Shown: piece by piece, positions 47,009-58,421 of the stretch
How positions within the stretch are numbered: the stretch's first letter is position 1
How the letters are laid out: the number at the start of each line of letters is the position of its first letter
DNA from: Lota lota
Taxonomy: Eukaryota > Chordata > Actinopteri > Gadiformes > Lotidae
Length of the DNA stretch: 64,000 bases
Direction: 5' to 3'
Assembly (NCBI GenBank): GCA_026745465.1
Contig: JACYXH010000136.1
Coordinates: 26,001 to 90,000 of the forward strand
Notes under the pieces: model-generated
The model's input: the letters and a program-made list of their open reading frames with translations, nothing else
What the model was told of the DNA's origin: nothing
Database searches by the model: none
Translations under genes and position numbers: made by a program

Positions 47009-47900
47009 TCCGAAGCTCTGACATGCAAGGCTTCTCTTTCTCAGACGAGCATCCCTATCGACACACCTGTGTCTGGAGCCAGAGGTGGTGGCGTGGAAAA
47101 AAATAAATAAGAGAGAGCTTCTATTTCATTTGAGACTCCCACAATGCCGTGTGCTTATGCAGAGGAACAGGGGCAGAGGTTGAGAAGTGGAACTGTCTGA
47201 GCCATCACTGCCTCCACCCCTCATGGCTACATCTGCCAGAGAGCCTCTTTGTAGCTGTCTGATGGTGCCCAGATTTATAGGGTGGTGTAGGAGAGGGCCA
47301 TGCGCCAGGCCATGTGTAGGCAAGCCTGTATACTGACAGTTGGGGTGTGTGTGTGTGTGTGTGTGCGTGCGTGCGTGTGTGTGTGTGCGTCTCTATGTGC
47401 ACATGCTCACAGTCAATGGCTCTCTTCCAGTGTGTCTTGGCTCTGTGTATCTGTGAGTCAGAAGAGAAGAAGGTAAAAAGGTTAGGACTGCTCCAGAAAA
47501 AAAAGGTAAATTGGAAGGACACACACACACACACACACACATAACCACGTTGTGGTGGTGGTGGTGGGGGGGGGCTCTCCTGGTCCTCATTCCAGAAATG
47601 TAAACCTCCTCACAATGCTGTCAGGAGCTGGCTCCTGCTGTTGCTCATGCAGATGGATGAGACCCAGCGTGCATGCGTCCTGTCCTGTCCCACGAGTTTA
47701 ACGCTGAATGGAGGGCCGGTGACAGAACATCCCCCCCCCCCCCCGCTACATTAGTGTAATCAAAGCGAATGATAAAGAACGGGACATGGAGCTTCTACAA
47801 TGCCCTCTCTATAATAAAGCTCGTTAACTGCATTGTGCAAAACAAATGGGCAGAATAATCAGTACACTTATTGACGTTGTGTCATTTCTCGTTAGGGCAG
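47009..47900. other. Single-copy DNA with short repeats
   Basis: Holds (TG)n at 47345-47391, (CA)n at 47519-47541, (GTG)n at 47553-47575 and C14 at 47731-47744. No gene recognised. Confidence 0.55.
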
Positions 47901-47902
47901 GA

Positions 47903-47945
47903 AGAGGGCCCCCGCTGCAGCGGGGCTGGGGGCCCCCGGCCCTCT
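47903..47945. repeat. Nested GC-rich palindromes
   Basis: The 16-bp perfect palindrome CCCCGCTGCAGCGGGG (47910-47925) sits between AGAGGGCC (47903) and GGCCCTCT (47938). GGGCCCCC and GGGGGCCC (47906, 47928) can also pair. Confidence 0.85.
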
Positions 47946-48113
47946 GTCCTCCTCCAGAGGAACATCGCTAATGGCTTGTGAAGGCAGGGGATCGAAGGGC
48001 CTCATATACACAGCCATGCAGTCAGCGGCGCGAGAGGAAGGGGTTGTATCAATCCTCGCCCTCCCGCAGAGTGGCGTGCGGCGGATACACAGGGCGGTCC
48101 ACCGTGAGGGTGG

Positions 48114-48523
<410 letters not shown>

Positions 48524-49160
48524 GCGTTTGGCTGGAGGTGGGGGTCACGCTGCATCACGTTAAGGGACTGCTCAGCGACGTGTTTCTGGAGTCTTCCGGG
48601 TGTGAACCCGGAGGACGCGTTCGTCAACGTGAAGTTGTGTCAGAGGAGGTTTCTCTGATCCTCGTCTTGTTGTCTTCACATGCTTTTTCTTTTTTCATTT
48701 GGTGCTTCATCATTTTGCATTGCATTGCATGGCTAATTGCTTTTCTCTCTCCGGTATCTTACTATAATGTTTACAATGAACGTTGTGGTTGTACCTATGA
48801 GTGTAAGCAAACAGAAGGATAGAGATGTCAACGCAAAGTACTGATTCCATCGGAAACTACTTGTTACGGTATCTCAGTTACTTTACAAGAAATTATCTTT
48901 TTTTTTTCTTATGCCACTTCTATCCAAAGCTACTTGCAATGCGTGACTAAACGGTATTTTTCAGAATGAATAAGTAGTTCACCGAGTTTGTACATATTGC
49001 CCGATGGGTTGGTTGCTGTTATCCACTGGCCTATATATCCCGTCCTATATATATCCTGTCTACTATATGTGTGTATGACTCAAGTGGTTTGCTTTGATGT
49101 GGCCTGCCTTGCAGGGCACATGCACAGGAGAGTGAGTTGTCCTGCTTTCCAGTTATTAAC
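48524..49160. other. Single-copy upstream DNA
   Basis: No gene recognised; AT-rich from 48660. Confidence 0.5.
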
Positions 49161-49162
49161 GG

Positions 49163-49225
49163 ATGACTGACAGCTGTCATGTCGTCGTGGCAGCGGAGTG
49201 ATAGCTGTCATCTCTCTGACAGACA
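49163..49225. promoter_or_regulatory. TGACAG cluster (MEIS/PREP/TGIF-type sites)
   Basis: The perfect palindrome TGACAGCTGTCA at 49168-49179 contains two abutting TGACAG hexamers. A third lies at 49205-49210 (minus) and a fourth at 49217-49222 (plus). TGACAG is the core bound by TALE factors MEIS, PREP/PKNOX and TGIF, and the 12-bp palindrome is the known dimer form for TGIF/PKNOX. Binding is inferred from sequence only. Confidence 0.45.
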
Positions 49226-49790
49226 ATCTGTTGGGTCTTCCAAGGCCTTCGATAGGGCGCTCCCCTCCGTGGACCACCACCTCTGCGCCGCCACGTGCAG
49301 GCTGGAACCCCGCCTGACATTCCTTCTCATTTGAATGCACTCCGTCGTGGTTCGAACCCAATTTGTCTTGTGCTGGCTTGGGTTTGTTTTAGCAATGTGT
49401 TTGTTTTTTGGAATTTTGTTTTCATCATGTTCATATTTTGAAGGTAACAAAGTATATCGCGACGCAGTATGATGACATCAGCGTTATTTCAGTCGCCATC
49501 ACCGCAAATAATACCATTTATAACGGTAAGACGGAATGAACTCGTGTTGTAACTTATGGCCACGGAATGCCTGTGCATTCATCAACCTTCTACCTCAAAA
49601 ACGTTTTTTACATTTTTAATGATGCATGCCTGATTATTTATTCCAGATATGTATTTTCCACTTCGTCAGTGAACTGGGAACGATGCACCATTAATCACCA
49701 GGCCGTAAAGAACCATGCTGGGAGAATGAGCCTCTTGCGCTACTGTTGCCGTAACAACGCAATCGGCCTGGCCCCATATTCGCTTCTTCA
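49226..49790. other. Single-copy upstream DNA
   Basis: GGTTCGAACC at 49350-49359 resembles a tRNA B box but stands alone. No gene recognised. Confidence 0.45.
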
Positions 49791-50250
49791 TCAACGCAAG
49801 GTTGCTTAATGTATGATAGAGCTGTGATTTATATGCCATGCTCAAAATTAAACAGCATAAATTACTCTTATTTACTCTGCAGGTGATAAAGATCCCGTCA
49901 AATAATGTCACTTGGGCATAATTTTTATAGAACAAATGAAATTTGTTATCAGGGAAAAACAGGTCAAGTTCATCAATTAAAAGTCCTGTTTTTTACTTCT
50001 TCTTTCTTTCCCTCTCCCTTCACGTCGTAAATGGCCCAGTGTAAGGGGGAAGTGCTATTTAAAGTGATTGATTTTATTATTTCTTCATTTATTAAAGTAC
50101 TACAGGGCTGTACCCTGAGTAATCAGGACAGCAAGATCTGAGTCAGCGTTGCCTTCTGAAACGCTCGCAAAGAGCTCAGAAATGCAGCCACTCAAACTTT
50201 GGCAATTTGAGAAGCTGTCTGCCTTTTTACTGGCCACCAACAAATTGAAA
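49791..50250. promoter_or_regulatory. Candidate conserved noncoding element with PBX-HOX-type site
   Basis: About 450 bp repeat-free, AT-rich, with GTGATTGATTTTATTATT at 50064 (TGATTGAT 50065-50072), TCAATTAAAAG near 49974 and TGAGTAATCAGGACAG near 50115. Judged by appearance. Confidence 0.35.
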
Positions 50251-51889
50251 GGAAATGCCGTCATGACACTAGCATGTACAAGTTCAACTTCACGATGACA
50301 TTAGTGTGTACTTAATGTTTAACTTTGAACATGACGAACTACAGAGTGTTTGCTATCTTCAAAATAAACATTCTGTCTATAATGTGTGCCTGACACTGAG
50401 TTGTTAACTGATTGTGATTGGCCGATGTGTCCATTGACCCGTATCCATGGGCTGTGCAACGGGAGATTACTGTGACACATGCTCCATTTTTCAATTTTCA
50501 CTTTGCACAAAGGCCTCGGCACATAATGACTAAAATAATTAATAGATATCGTGAGTGTGAAAAAAGAAATCACTTCTTCACGTCATTATGTTATCACCTC
50601 CCCCCCCCCAAGGAAAATTGCCTCGTCGACTCACCGGCCAAAAGAGTAAAAAAGAAAAAGAAAAAAGAACTATATATATGTATTTTTCACCACGGAGGGT
50701 GTCCCACAGAAAAGGAATGAGGACCCAGGAATGTTTCAAAGATAAAAGAATAAGGAGAATGAGGAGAGGGAGGAGAAGCTGAATATATATTTCATGTGAT
50801 AAGAGAAAGATGAAGCGTGAGGCAAGCACGCAAAAAAAAAAGGAAAAAGATTCTATTACAGCCGCGACAGTTACAAAACTGCTGCTGTGGAGAGTAGCCG
50901 CTGCTGAAAAGATTGATGCAATAAGGAGTGACCTTGGCTTGGAGCAGGAGTCGGTGATGTATGTATGAGCATCTCCCTGCTAAATGGACCCAGATTTGTA
51001 GCACTAATATACATGGAAGCCCAGTACCAAACTCACAGAGGCCATAAATCAACAGCCACTTTGGGTGTCATTTCTGGTTTATATTCTACCATTGTTCCGT
51101 AGTTTTAATTTGTGTCACCGCCGTCTGTTCATTTGATGCAGTCTGCGTCTACTGTACGGCTGTGCAGACAGCCAGGTTAGAGAATCAAAACGTGTGAACC
51201 TCAGCGGGTCAATCTCACGGCATACGTCTCTGGGTCCCATGTTAGTGGGGACCAAGTCGACCTCAACATTGTCCCACGTACGCTTGCAGTCGAATCGGAG
51301 AAAAAGAAAATGCACGACAGCATGGATTCTTTTAGAGATTAGCAAATATTTTTTCAACTTGTTCCAGCAAATATCATGAATGATAAATTGTTTCTTTTGG
51401 GCAAATTGGTATTCTCAGCTTATTAAAAAAAAGTTCTTAAGTTCTGTATTATCTATATATTACATATTGATGATGTTTCCTGTCAGAACCGTATTATTGA
51501 CCAGTTACCCGATAAAAATGGATAAAGTCACATTTCAATTACATCTAATAGTGGGTTGCAATTGTCTGTTTACTTCATGAAGAATGTGTTTGAAACACTT
51601 CATGAATAATATCGTGTATCCTCACGAAACAACACATTTCCCCAATGAAATGTGCAGCTTTTCTTTAACAAATCATCACATCAAATGCAATATACACTCA
51701 TGACGACAACAGCAATATGGATCATCGGTCTCACACAACGCCCGCTGCATGCAATCAGGAGGAAGGAGAAACAATTCCAGAGGCCGACTTGGTGGCAACA
51801 GTTTGAGGTGTGACGCGTCAGCAGATTTCACCTCACTAAAACTTTGCAGCTAACATCCCAGCCCCTTGTTTCATCCACTCCTCGTTGCT
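50251..51889. other. Single-copy upstream DNA
   Basis: Short C10 at 50600 and A10 near 50831. The rest is unique, AT-rich and without a recognisable gene. Confidence 0.5.
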
Positions 51890-51944
51890 ACACACACACA
51901 CACGCGCACACACAGACTATACACACACACACACACACACACAC
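51890..51944. repeat. (CA)n microsatellite
   Basis: Two CA blocks split by CGCG and GACTAT. Confidence 0.95.
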
Positions 51945-52273
51945 AGCAGAAACGGCCACGGTCTCAGCCGCAGGTCCTTCCAGAGGTCAGAAGGGCCATT
52001 GTGTGTGTGTTTGTTTGTCTATATATTTACTTGGGGGAATCTCTGGCCGAGTTGCGAGCCATCATCCCTAGAACCGGAAATCACCCCCTGCCGCCTTTAA
52101 TCAAACCTTGATAAGCCCCCCCCCCCCCCGTCCCCGTCCCGTTTCAATTTGAGCGTGCCACCAAAGTTATTTAATCAGCGGCCACGGCGTCTCCATTCAC
52201 AGTGTATTACCAATTCTGTCCGCGATCTTTATCGGCACGGTGATGTATGTATGAGGCAGATGTTGGCCGGGGT
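51945..52273. other. Single-copy DNA with C14
   Basis: C14 at 52116-52129. No gene recognised. Confidence 0.5.

Positions 52274-52305
<32 letters not shown>
52274..52305. repeat. G32 homopolymer
   Basis: Pure G run on plus. Confidence 0.95.
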
Positions 52306-52306
<1 letters not shown>

Positions 52307-54047
52307 AGAAAGAGAGCCCATGAATGAATGAATTACTGGGCCGGGGCGAAGAGGGGGAAGACACAGATACAGAATTTTGAGGCCTTTAATATGTTTGCTT
52401 TCTCGCCCTTATCTTGCCAGACAAAAAGGAATACACCTTATCTTGGACGGCTCGGGGCCGGTATGAATACGACGGCTCTTTCCCATCTCACCGCACTGGC
52501 CATTCAATTTATTTGTGTTGGGGTTGGGATCAGTTGAATGCTGCTGCTGCTGCTGCTGTAACTCTTTGTTGCCTTGCTGCTTGTGTGGCCGTGCTCAGTG
52601 ATACTGCGGTGGCTAGTGGGGTTGTTGTGCTTGTTGTGCCCTTGCGCTAGGCTCTGTGCTGCAGTGTTGTGGGGCTCTTTGGGGACGGTGTGAAGTGGTT
52701 AACGCTGGCGGTGTTGGGTGTGTGAGTGACCTGCCTTTCCGAGAGCAACCTAGACTGTGAATGTTGGGTCGGATTTTACAAATGCCAAAATGTGTAGTGC
52801 AAAAACAATAAAATAAAAAATAAAAACTGACATCCACAGACACGTTAGACACGAAAACACGAAAACACTGTCTGGACCTCCAACACCCACACACACGCGC
52901 ATACACACGCACATGCACACCGCTTCCAGCCACAGAGACACTGGGCTGTTGGATAATGAGGGTGGACAGGGTGGAATTATCACTTCACATCACAATAATA
53001 TTATCCTCCTCGCCACTCCGCAACATCGGCCATGACGGTGTGACATTTCCATTTTACTGGAGTTTAATCTTGATCCTCTAAATAAAACCATCGCCTGCAG
53101 GCCCGTCCTGATCTGACCCAGTCCTACTTTAATCACATGGAATTAAATAACTGCAATTTAACACTGCACTTGTTCTGACAGCAGTCATGGCAAGTGGTTC
53201 GCAGACGAAAGTTCCCCTCCAGACAAATAACGCGGAAAGAAATATCTCCAAAGTTGATGGCAGCCGCAGATGGGTAATATTAATATTCGTGAATATTTTA
53301 ACGTGAATCTTTAATGACGGTGTGTGAAAAAGGGACATGGAATAAATCGACATGATGCAAATCGAAATGTTTTAAAATGTCAGGGCGGAGTCATCACGGG
53401 TAGGATTGTGTGAGAAGGTAAACGCTCTTTTTAAAACACAGCCATGGGGCCGCGGTCTTGTAAATGGTACACAACGCTCGTAAGCTATTTTATATCACAA
53501 GCTTCTATTACCTCTGCCTCTATCCTGCTTTTAACACGCTTTGCTTGAGCACTCGCTGTTTAGTACTTGATTCATTTATTTGGCTTTATTTGGCTGGGAG
53601 AGGCCTGAACAATGTCTCCATCTCGCCTCCTGGATTAGAAAACACTGATGTTTGGAAGGCTTTCTGCGTCACATCATCGGACCGATGACATTTCCTCCTG
53701 CGTGTACTTGACTCCCGGCGTCGGAGAGAGACCGAGCATACTCACCGACATGGTGAACCTTTTTTATTTGTTCGTCTGAAAATGCCCTCTCCCACAACTG
53801 ACTCTCCAAAACAGCCATCCATCCGTGACCTGACCTGCTGTCTTCAAAGTGTACCGCATACAACCTTCCCTGGGAGCCGGTGTGCGGCTCCGTCTCATTC
53901 CATGGTTGCAGTGGGGCTGAACACTATGTTAACCTAGTAATTGGCACTAGGCCTTCCCCATTATACTGCCTTCTATTGAGCCGTTCTACATGACTAGTTA
54001 AAGAAGATGGCATGAAGATTAATGAAGTCCAGCTAATACAAGTGGGA
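52306..54047. other. Single-copy upstream DNA
   Basis: (CTG)6 at 52541-52558. The part at 52980-53330 is clean and TAAT-rich (ACAATAATATTATCC, TTTAATCACATGGAATTAAATAAC) and may be regulatory. No gene recognised. Confidence 0.45.
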
Positions 54048-54057
54048 GGGGGGGGGG

Positions 54058-54150
<93 letters not shown>
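54048..54150. repeat. G11 then (TG)45 microsatellite
   Basis: G11 at 54048-54058, AG, then 90 bp of uninterrupted TG (54061-54150). Confidence 0.98.
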
Positions 54151-54155
<5 letters not shown>

Positions 54156-54225
54156 GTTTGTCAGGGTGGTACCCGTCTCTAACAGATAGATGGGGTAGAC
54201 AGATGCTTTTGGCCTCAGATGATGC

Positions 54226-54236
54226 TTCTCTCTCTG

Positions 54237-54302
<66 letters not shown>
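54226..54302. repeat. (CT)n microsatellite
   Basis: CT with two TGTC interruptions, then 44 bp of pure CT. Confidence 0.96.
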
Positions 54303-54308
<6 letters not shown>

Positions 54309-54938
54309 TATGGCCTGCTTTAACCTGTGAACTGTGACCCAGCCACGTGTGTATCCACCGCATGCGTTCCACTTTGATTGATGTCACTGCAGCAGTCAGT
54401 GTTTTCCCTCTGTATTGAAAGGCAAAGCAATTCCAAATAGATTTTCCAGCACAATTCACACACATGCCGTCGCCAGATAGGACAGTAGGGCAGCACTCTT
54501 TTTATGCATTTTCATTTAAAAGCATGGCCCATCTGAGGCGTTCATTCACTGTGGGAGAATTCCACTTTGAAGCCGCGTCGAGACATAATCTTCACTGTCA
54601 TATTGACTGAATCAGGTTTACTGCTGTTCTTGCTCTGCCAATACTTGGAAATAATGGAGCAGCATGTCAAACACTCTGCTACATGTGAAGTCAGCCCCCC
54701 CCCCCCCCCCCCAAAAAAATATACAAACTAAAAGAATCCTGCATATTTTCCACTTCCAAATAAAACATGTGACAGCTGCGACAGTAATTTGTCTCGAGGC
54801 TGCATGACACACTCAAATACATTCAGATGTGCCCTGACAAAGGTGTTGCAGGTTTTCCCTTCCTCGTTTGCTTATTTTATTCGGGAAATGTTATTCGCCA
54901 TGCTTACAATGTCTGCCCCGTTCCAGCGAGAAGAGAAC
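54303..54938. other. Single-copy upstream DNA
   Basis: Contains PBX-HOX-type TGATTGAT at 54375-54382, C18 at 54695-54712 followed by A7, and TGACAGCTGCGACAG at 54770. No gene recognised. Confidence 0.45.
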
Positions 54939-55409
54939 ACGTGGGGATGGAGAGGAGGAGAGCTACTGGGTGTCACCACGCCGTGGGGATGAAGAGTAGA
55001 GGAGGAGAGCTACTGGGTGTCACCACGCCGTGGGGATGAAGAGTGGAGGAGGAGAGCTACTGGGTGTCACCACGCCGTGGGGATGAAGAGTAGAGGAGGA
55101 GAGCTACTGGGTGTCACCACGCCGTGGGGATGAAGAGTAGAGGAGGAGAGCTACTGGGTGTCACCACGCCGTGGGGATGAAGAGTAGAGGAGGAGAGCTA
55201 CTGGGTGTCACCACGCCGTGGGGATGAAGAGTAGAGGAGGAGAGCTACTGGATGTACCACGCCGTGGGGATGAAGAGTAGAGGAGGAGAGCTACTGGGTG
55301 TCACCACGCCGTGGGGATGAAGAGTAGAGGAGGAGAGCTACTGGGTGTCACCACGCCGTGGGGATGAAGAGTAGAGGAGGAGAGCTACTGGATGTACCAC
55401 GCCGTGGGG
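54939..55409. repeat. 47-bp minisatellite, 10 copies
   Basis: Unit begins CTACTGGGTGTCACCACGCC and ends GTAGAGGAGGAGAG. I count ten CGCCGTGGGG cores. Copies are nearly identical. Two copies (near 55250 and 55390) share the change to GATGTACC, which removes two bases, and one copy has GTGG for GTAG. 47 is not a multiple of three and no long frame results. Confidence 0.97.
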
Positions 55410-55692
55410 AAACAGGGGGTGGAGTGCAGCTTGGTTAAGGCTCCTCATGTAATCAGATAAATTAGCCGCAGCTATCAAAAGATTGCAATAACACTCAGCG
55501 CTGCCATAAAGCTGAGAGCTGCAACAGTGGCTGGGGGCTTTATGACAGACGTCAGTACAGTGCGCTGATTTATCCCTGCACTGCTGTCCTATCGATCTTC
55601 AGCTAGGAGGCCCCACTCTGGAGACCCCTCTTAAGCAAGGTTCTCGCCACAAACATCAAAATCAACGCCAAAGTACCGGGATACCCTGTGGG
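55410..55692. promoter_or_regulatory. Candidate conserved noncoding element
   Basis: Repeat-free, with CATGTAATCAGATAAATTAGCC near 55447, TATGACAGACGTCAGTAC near 55540 and GCTGATTTATCCC near 55564. Balanced composition next to a minisatellite. Untested. Confidence 0.35.
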
Positions 55693-55868
55693 TGGGTGTG
55701 TGTGTGTGTGTGTGTGTGTATTTCTGTTGTTTATTTACGTGTGTGTGTGTGTGTGTATTTGTGTTGTTTATTTACCTTTGTGTGTGTGTGTGTGTCAGTG
55801 CACATGTGTGTTTGGTTTGGGGGGGACGGGGTTCCTGTGTGTGTGTTTGTCTTCATGTGTGTGTGCGT
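55693..55868. repeat. Compound (TG)n array
   Basis: TG blocks separated by ATTTCTGTTGTTTATTTACG and ATTTGTGTTGTTTATTTACC, a duplicated 40-bp segment (55719 and 55757). Confidence 0.94.
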
Positions 55869-55929
55869 GCCTCACATGTTTACGTAACATACGTTCATCA
55901 GGAGAAGAACGCCACTAATGAAATTAAAT

Positions 55930-56629
55930 AGAAAGCATGTGTGGGCTGAAAAGTGACCTGTATTCCGTTTGCACATGTAATCAATATTAGAGCTTGGCCT
56001 CTCCCGGTTGTTACTTTAATCAAGAACAAGCTCTACCTCTCCTAATCGCTCGGTCCCAAGATAAATGTTTGGCAAATGCTGCTGAACATATGCTTTGATA
56101 TATGCGTTTGATTGGTGTGTGTAATATACGAGCGCTTGCTTTTTCAATTGGTTCCAAGATTTCCTTTTCTGGCTTTGAATTTGTACTAATTATTCCTACA
56201 TATTACCTTCTAAATAATCTCTGTCTTTTATATAAAAGACACCGTTTTTATCATAAATGAAAGGTGTGTCATGTAAGGGCAGCCCAGCTGCATGCTACGC
56301 GTTGCCTCACCCTTTTAACAAATATGTTTCATAGCCCCATTAAAAGGGGTCTTCATCTGTCCTGTCAGAAGGCAGCCCAGCAGCCTCTCTTTTTTTTTTG
56401 TTTAATTACACTATCCAATTAAAAAAAAAAACTCTCTGCCGCATTCTGATCCGCCTCTCCTTGGGTTGGAGTGGATATGACATTTACAAGGCTCGCCTTT
56501 CACACAGACAATGGCGTGATTGATGAGGTGCAGACGCAGTGGAGGAGGCGATTGCCGTGTGGATGCAGTGCTTAGTGCGCGGTGATTTATTTATCCTCTG
56601 TTCCTAAAGCAGGACCAGGGGCCTAAAGA
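55930..56629. promoter_or_regulatory. Candidate conserved noncoding block
   Basis: 700 bp with little low-complexity sequence apart from T9 and A11 near 56390-56431. AT-rich cores are CATGTAATCAATATTAG (55974) and TTTAATCAAG (56013). A PBX-HOX-type TGATTGAT lies at 56517-56524. No gene recognised. Confidence 0.3.
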
Positions 56630-56945
56630 GCCCGCTGTGCCGGCGTGTTAGGTGGGGCTGCGGGCTCGCCGCCTGGATCCCCCCGCTGGAGCCCTGCGTT
56701 TGAACCGCGTCGGCGGGGCCTCGGGTAGAGACATGCCGTTTCGACGTCGGTGTTACTTGCCGCGAAAGACCCTGGGTGTGGAAGGGCGGCCTTTTGCGCA
56801 GCGGCGCTGTGTGAGCCGTCCACGCGGCTGTCTCGGTTGTGCTGCTGTACGCTGGCTTTCGAGTGCAGTCGTGCAATTGAGGCGGACAGGCGGGGGGCCA
56901 ACAAGCGGGGCCTTCCGTCCGGTCAGGCGACCGGTGTCAACGTGT
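56630..56945. promoter_or_regulatory. Orphan CpG island
   Basis: By eye about 38 CpGs in 316 bp, with GC near 65 percent, so observed/expected is around 1. The neighbouring DNA is CpG-poor and AT-richer. Three frames stay open for 70-110 codons because GC-rich DNA lacks stops; none resembles a known protein. It could be a promoter of an unseen transcript or a CpG-rich enhancer. Confidence 0.5.
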
Positions 56946-57553
56946 GTGGGAAGGAAAAACAAGAAGGTCAACGTTACTTGAGTTGTGTTAGCAATGGTGT
57001 TCTGTTGGGGGTTTCTTTCTTAGAGACGTGACGTAACGCTACTTAAAGAAAATCGGTTTAAAGTGAACCCTTGTACACTGTAATAAACTAAGGACAAAAT
57101 GAAACAGTAAAGCAGAAGCGTACATTTAGAAGTGCTTGTTCAGAGGTTACAGGCAGGCTATCCCCAGGGCACAAGGAGGGCTAGGCAGGAAGCCCCTGGC
57201 CTGAAATGCCATTCCCATATTGATTCAAACACTAGAAATGCATGTAACAATAATGTCCCATAATGATAATGTGATGTATTCTGCTGTTGTTGGGATAGAT
57301 GTTTGTTGTAGTCTCGATGAGACCTGCTTTTGGGGTGTTGTCTTTGTAACTGTCTTTTGAATAATTGTAACAACCAAAACATCCTGCATAAAATGTGCTT
57401 TAAAAATAAGGAAATTAAGCCATAAAAAGACATTAGCCTTGGAAAGTTCTCTGCCTGAACTTCCCAGCAGCAGGTTATATTTCTTGGCCAGAGAAGGAGA
57501 ACTCCTTTTAAGAGGAGATGGTTACATCTTGATGAGCGCAGCTGCAGAGACTC
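56946..57553. other. Single-copy upstream DNA
   Basis: AT-rich, no repeats above a few units, no gene recognised. Confidence 0.5.
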
Positions 57554-57577
57554 GGGGGGGGGGGGGGGGGGGGGGGG
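57554..57577. repeat. G24 homopolymer
   Basis: Pure G run on plus. G12 at 58048-58059 and G17 at 58121-58137 follow. Confidence 0.95.
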
Positions 57578-58394
57578 TGCCCCGCACGCACAGCTCGTGT
57601 CTCATCACAGTCCGCTGATGAACTTGACCTCTGACCTCTGTCTGGTCTGAGCTCTTGCACGCTGGGAAACAGAGCGCTTCAGCTGGGGTTCTCCTCGGGG
57701 GATGTTTTTTAAGAACGGGTGAGAGAGACACGTTTTATTTTGGAGCCATTGTGCATTACGAGCTCTACAAAAACAACGACGTCTTACAAAGTAACAGAGG
57801 TCCAAAAAATGTAAATAAAAAGGACTGATTTGAAATGCCGAAATGCAAAATGCATTAAAAGAGACACAATGTTGATGTTGTGTATGCTTATCCTGCGATC
57901 ATATGTATATTATATATGTTCTCCTTACCCCACACGTCTTCCCTGTAGCATCTTTATACACGTCTGCAAATGGGTGCTGTCTCCCTAACTCGATGACACC
58001 CTTCTCCCTCTTCTGTCACCCTCAGCGATGGCCAGGCACCCTGGGGTGGGGGGGGGGGGAATAACCCTGGTTGTTAGGCTCTGCCTCCCTGCTAGCCAGG
58101 CCCGGATGGGGTGGGGTGGTGGGGGGGGGGGGGGGGGTGGGGGTTTGGGGAGACAGATGCTTAATGACTCCCTCAAGGCCATGGCTCTCGCCCTTATCTC
58201 ATCCCCCGTTTGTCGAGGTTGCCATGGTAACGACCCGAACACTCCAGAAGGATGGGTAGCGCTGCATTGATCATCAATTAACCAGGTGGACACGGGCGCT
58301 GATTAAAAACAGAACTAAAACCTGACTGAATGTAGCTGCAGCACTGACGCAAAGATAGCACGAGAGCAGTAGCAGTGATAGTAGCAGTAAGTCA
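57578..58394. other. Single-copy DNA with G-rich strings
   Basis: G-quadruplex-prone GGGGTGGGGTGG stretch at 58107-58149. No gene recognised. Confidence 0.5.
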
Positions 58395-58421
58395 TACTAG
58401 TACTAGTACTAGTACTAGTAC
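58395..58421. repeat. (ACTAGT)n palindromic hexamer repeat
   Basis: About 4.5 copies of a self-complementary hexamer. Confidence 0.95.

Noticed and set aside
49350..49359. tRNA-type B box GGTTCGAACC, possible SINE head
   Set aside because: No A box at the right distance upstream, no cloverleaf, no tail.
52541..52558. (CTG)6 as an expandable trinucleotide locus
   Set aside because: Six units is within normal background length.
54939..55409. CRISPR-like regular repeats
   Set aside because: Copies abut with no unique spacers, and the DNA is vertebrate. It is a minisatellite.
56604..56981. Coding exon in the GC-rich block
   Set aside because: Frames are open on both strands because GC-rich DNA lacks stops. 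None shows a known domain, so a CpG island is the simpler reading.
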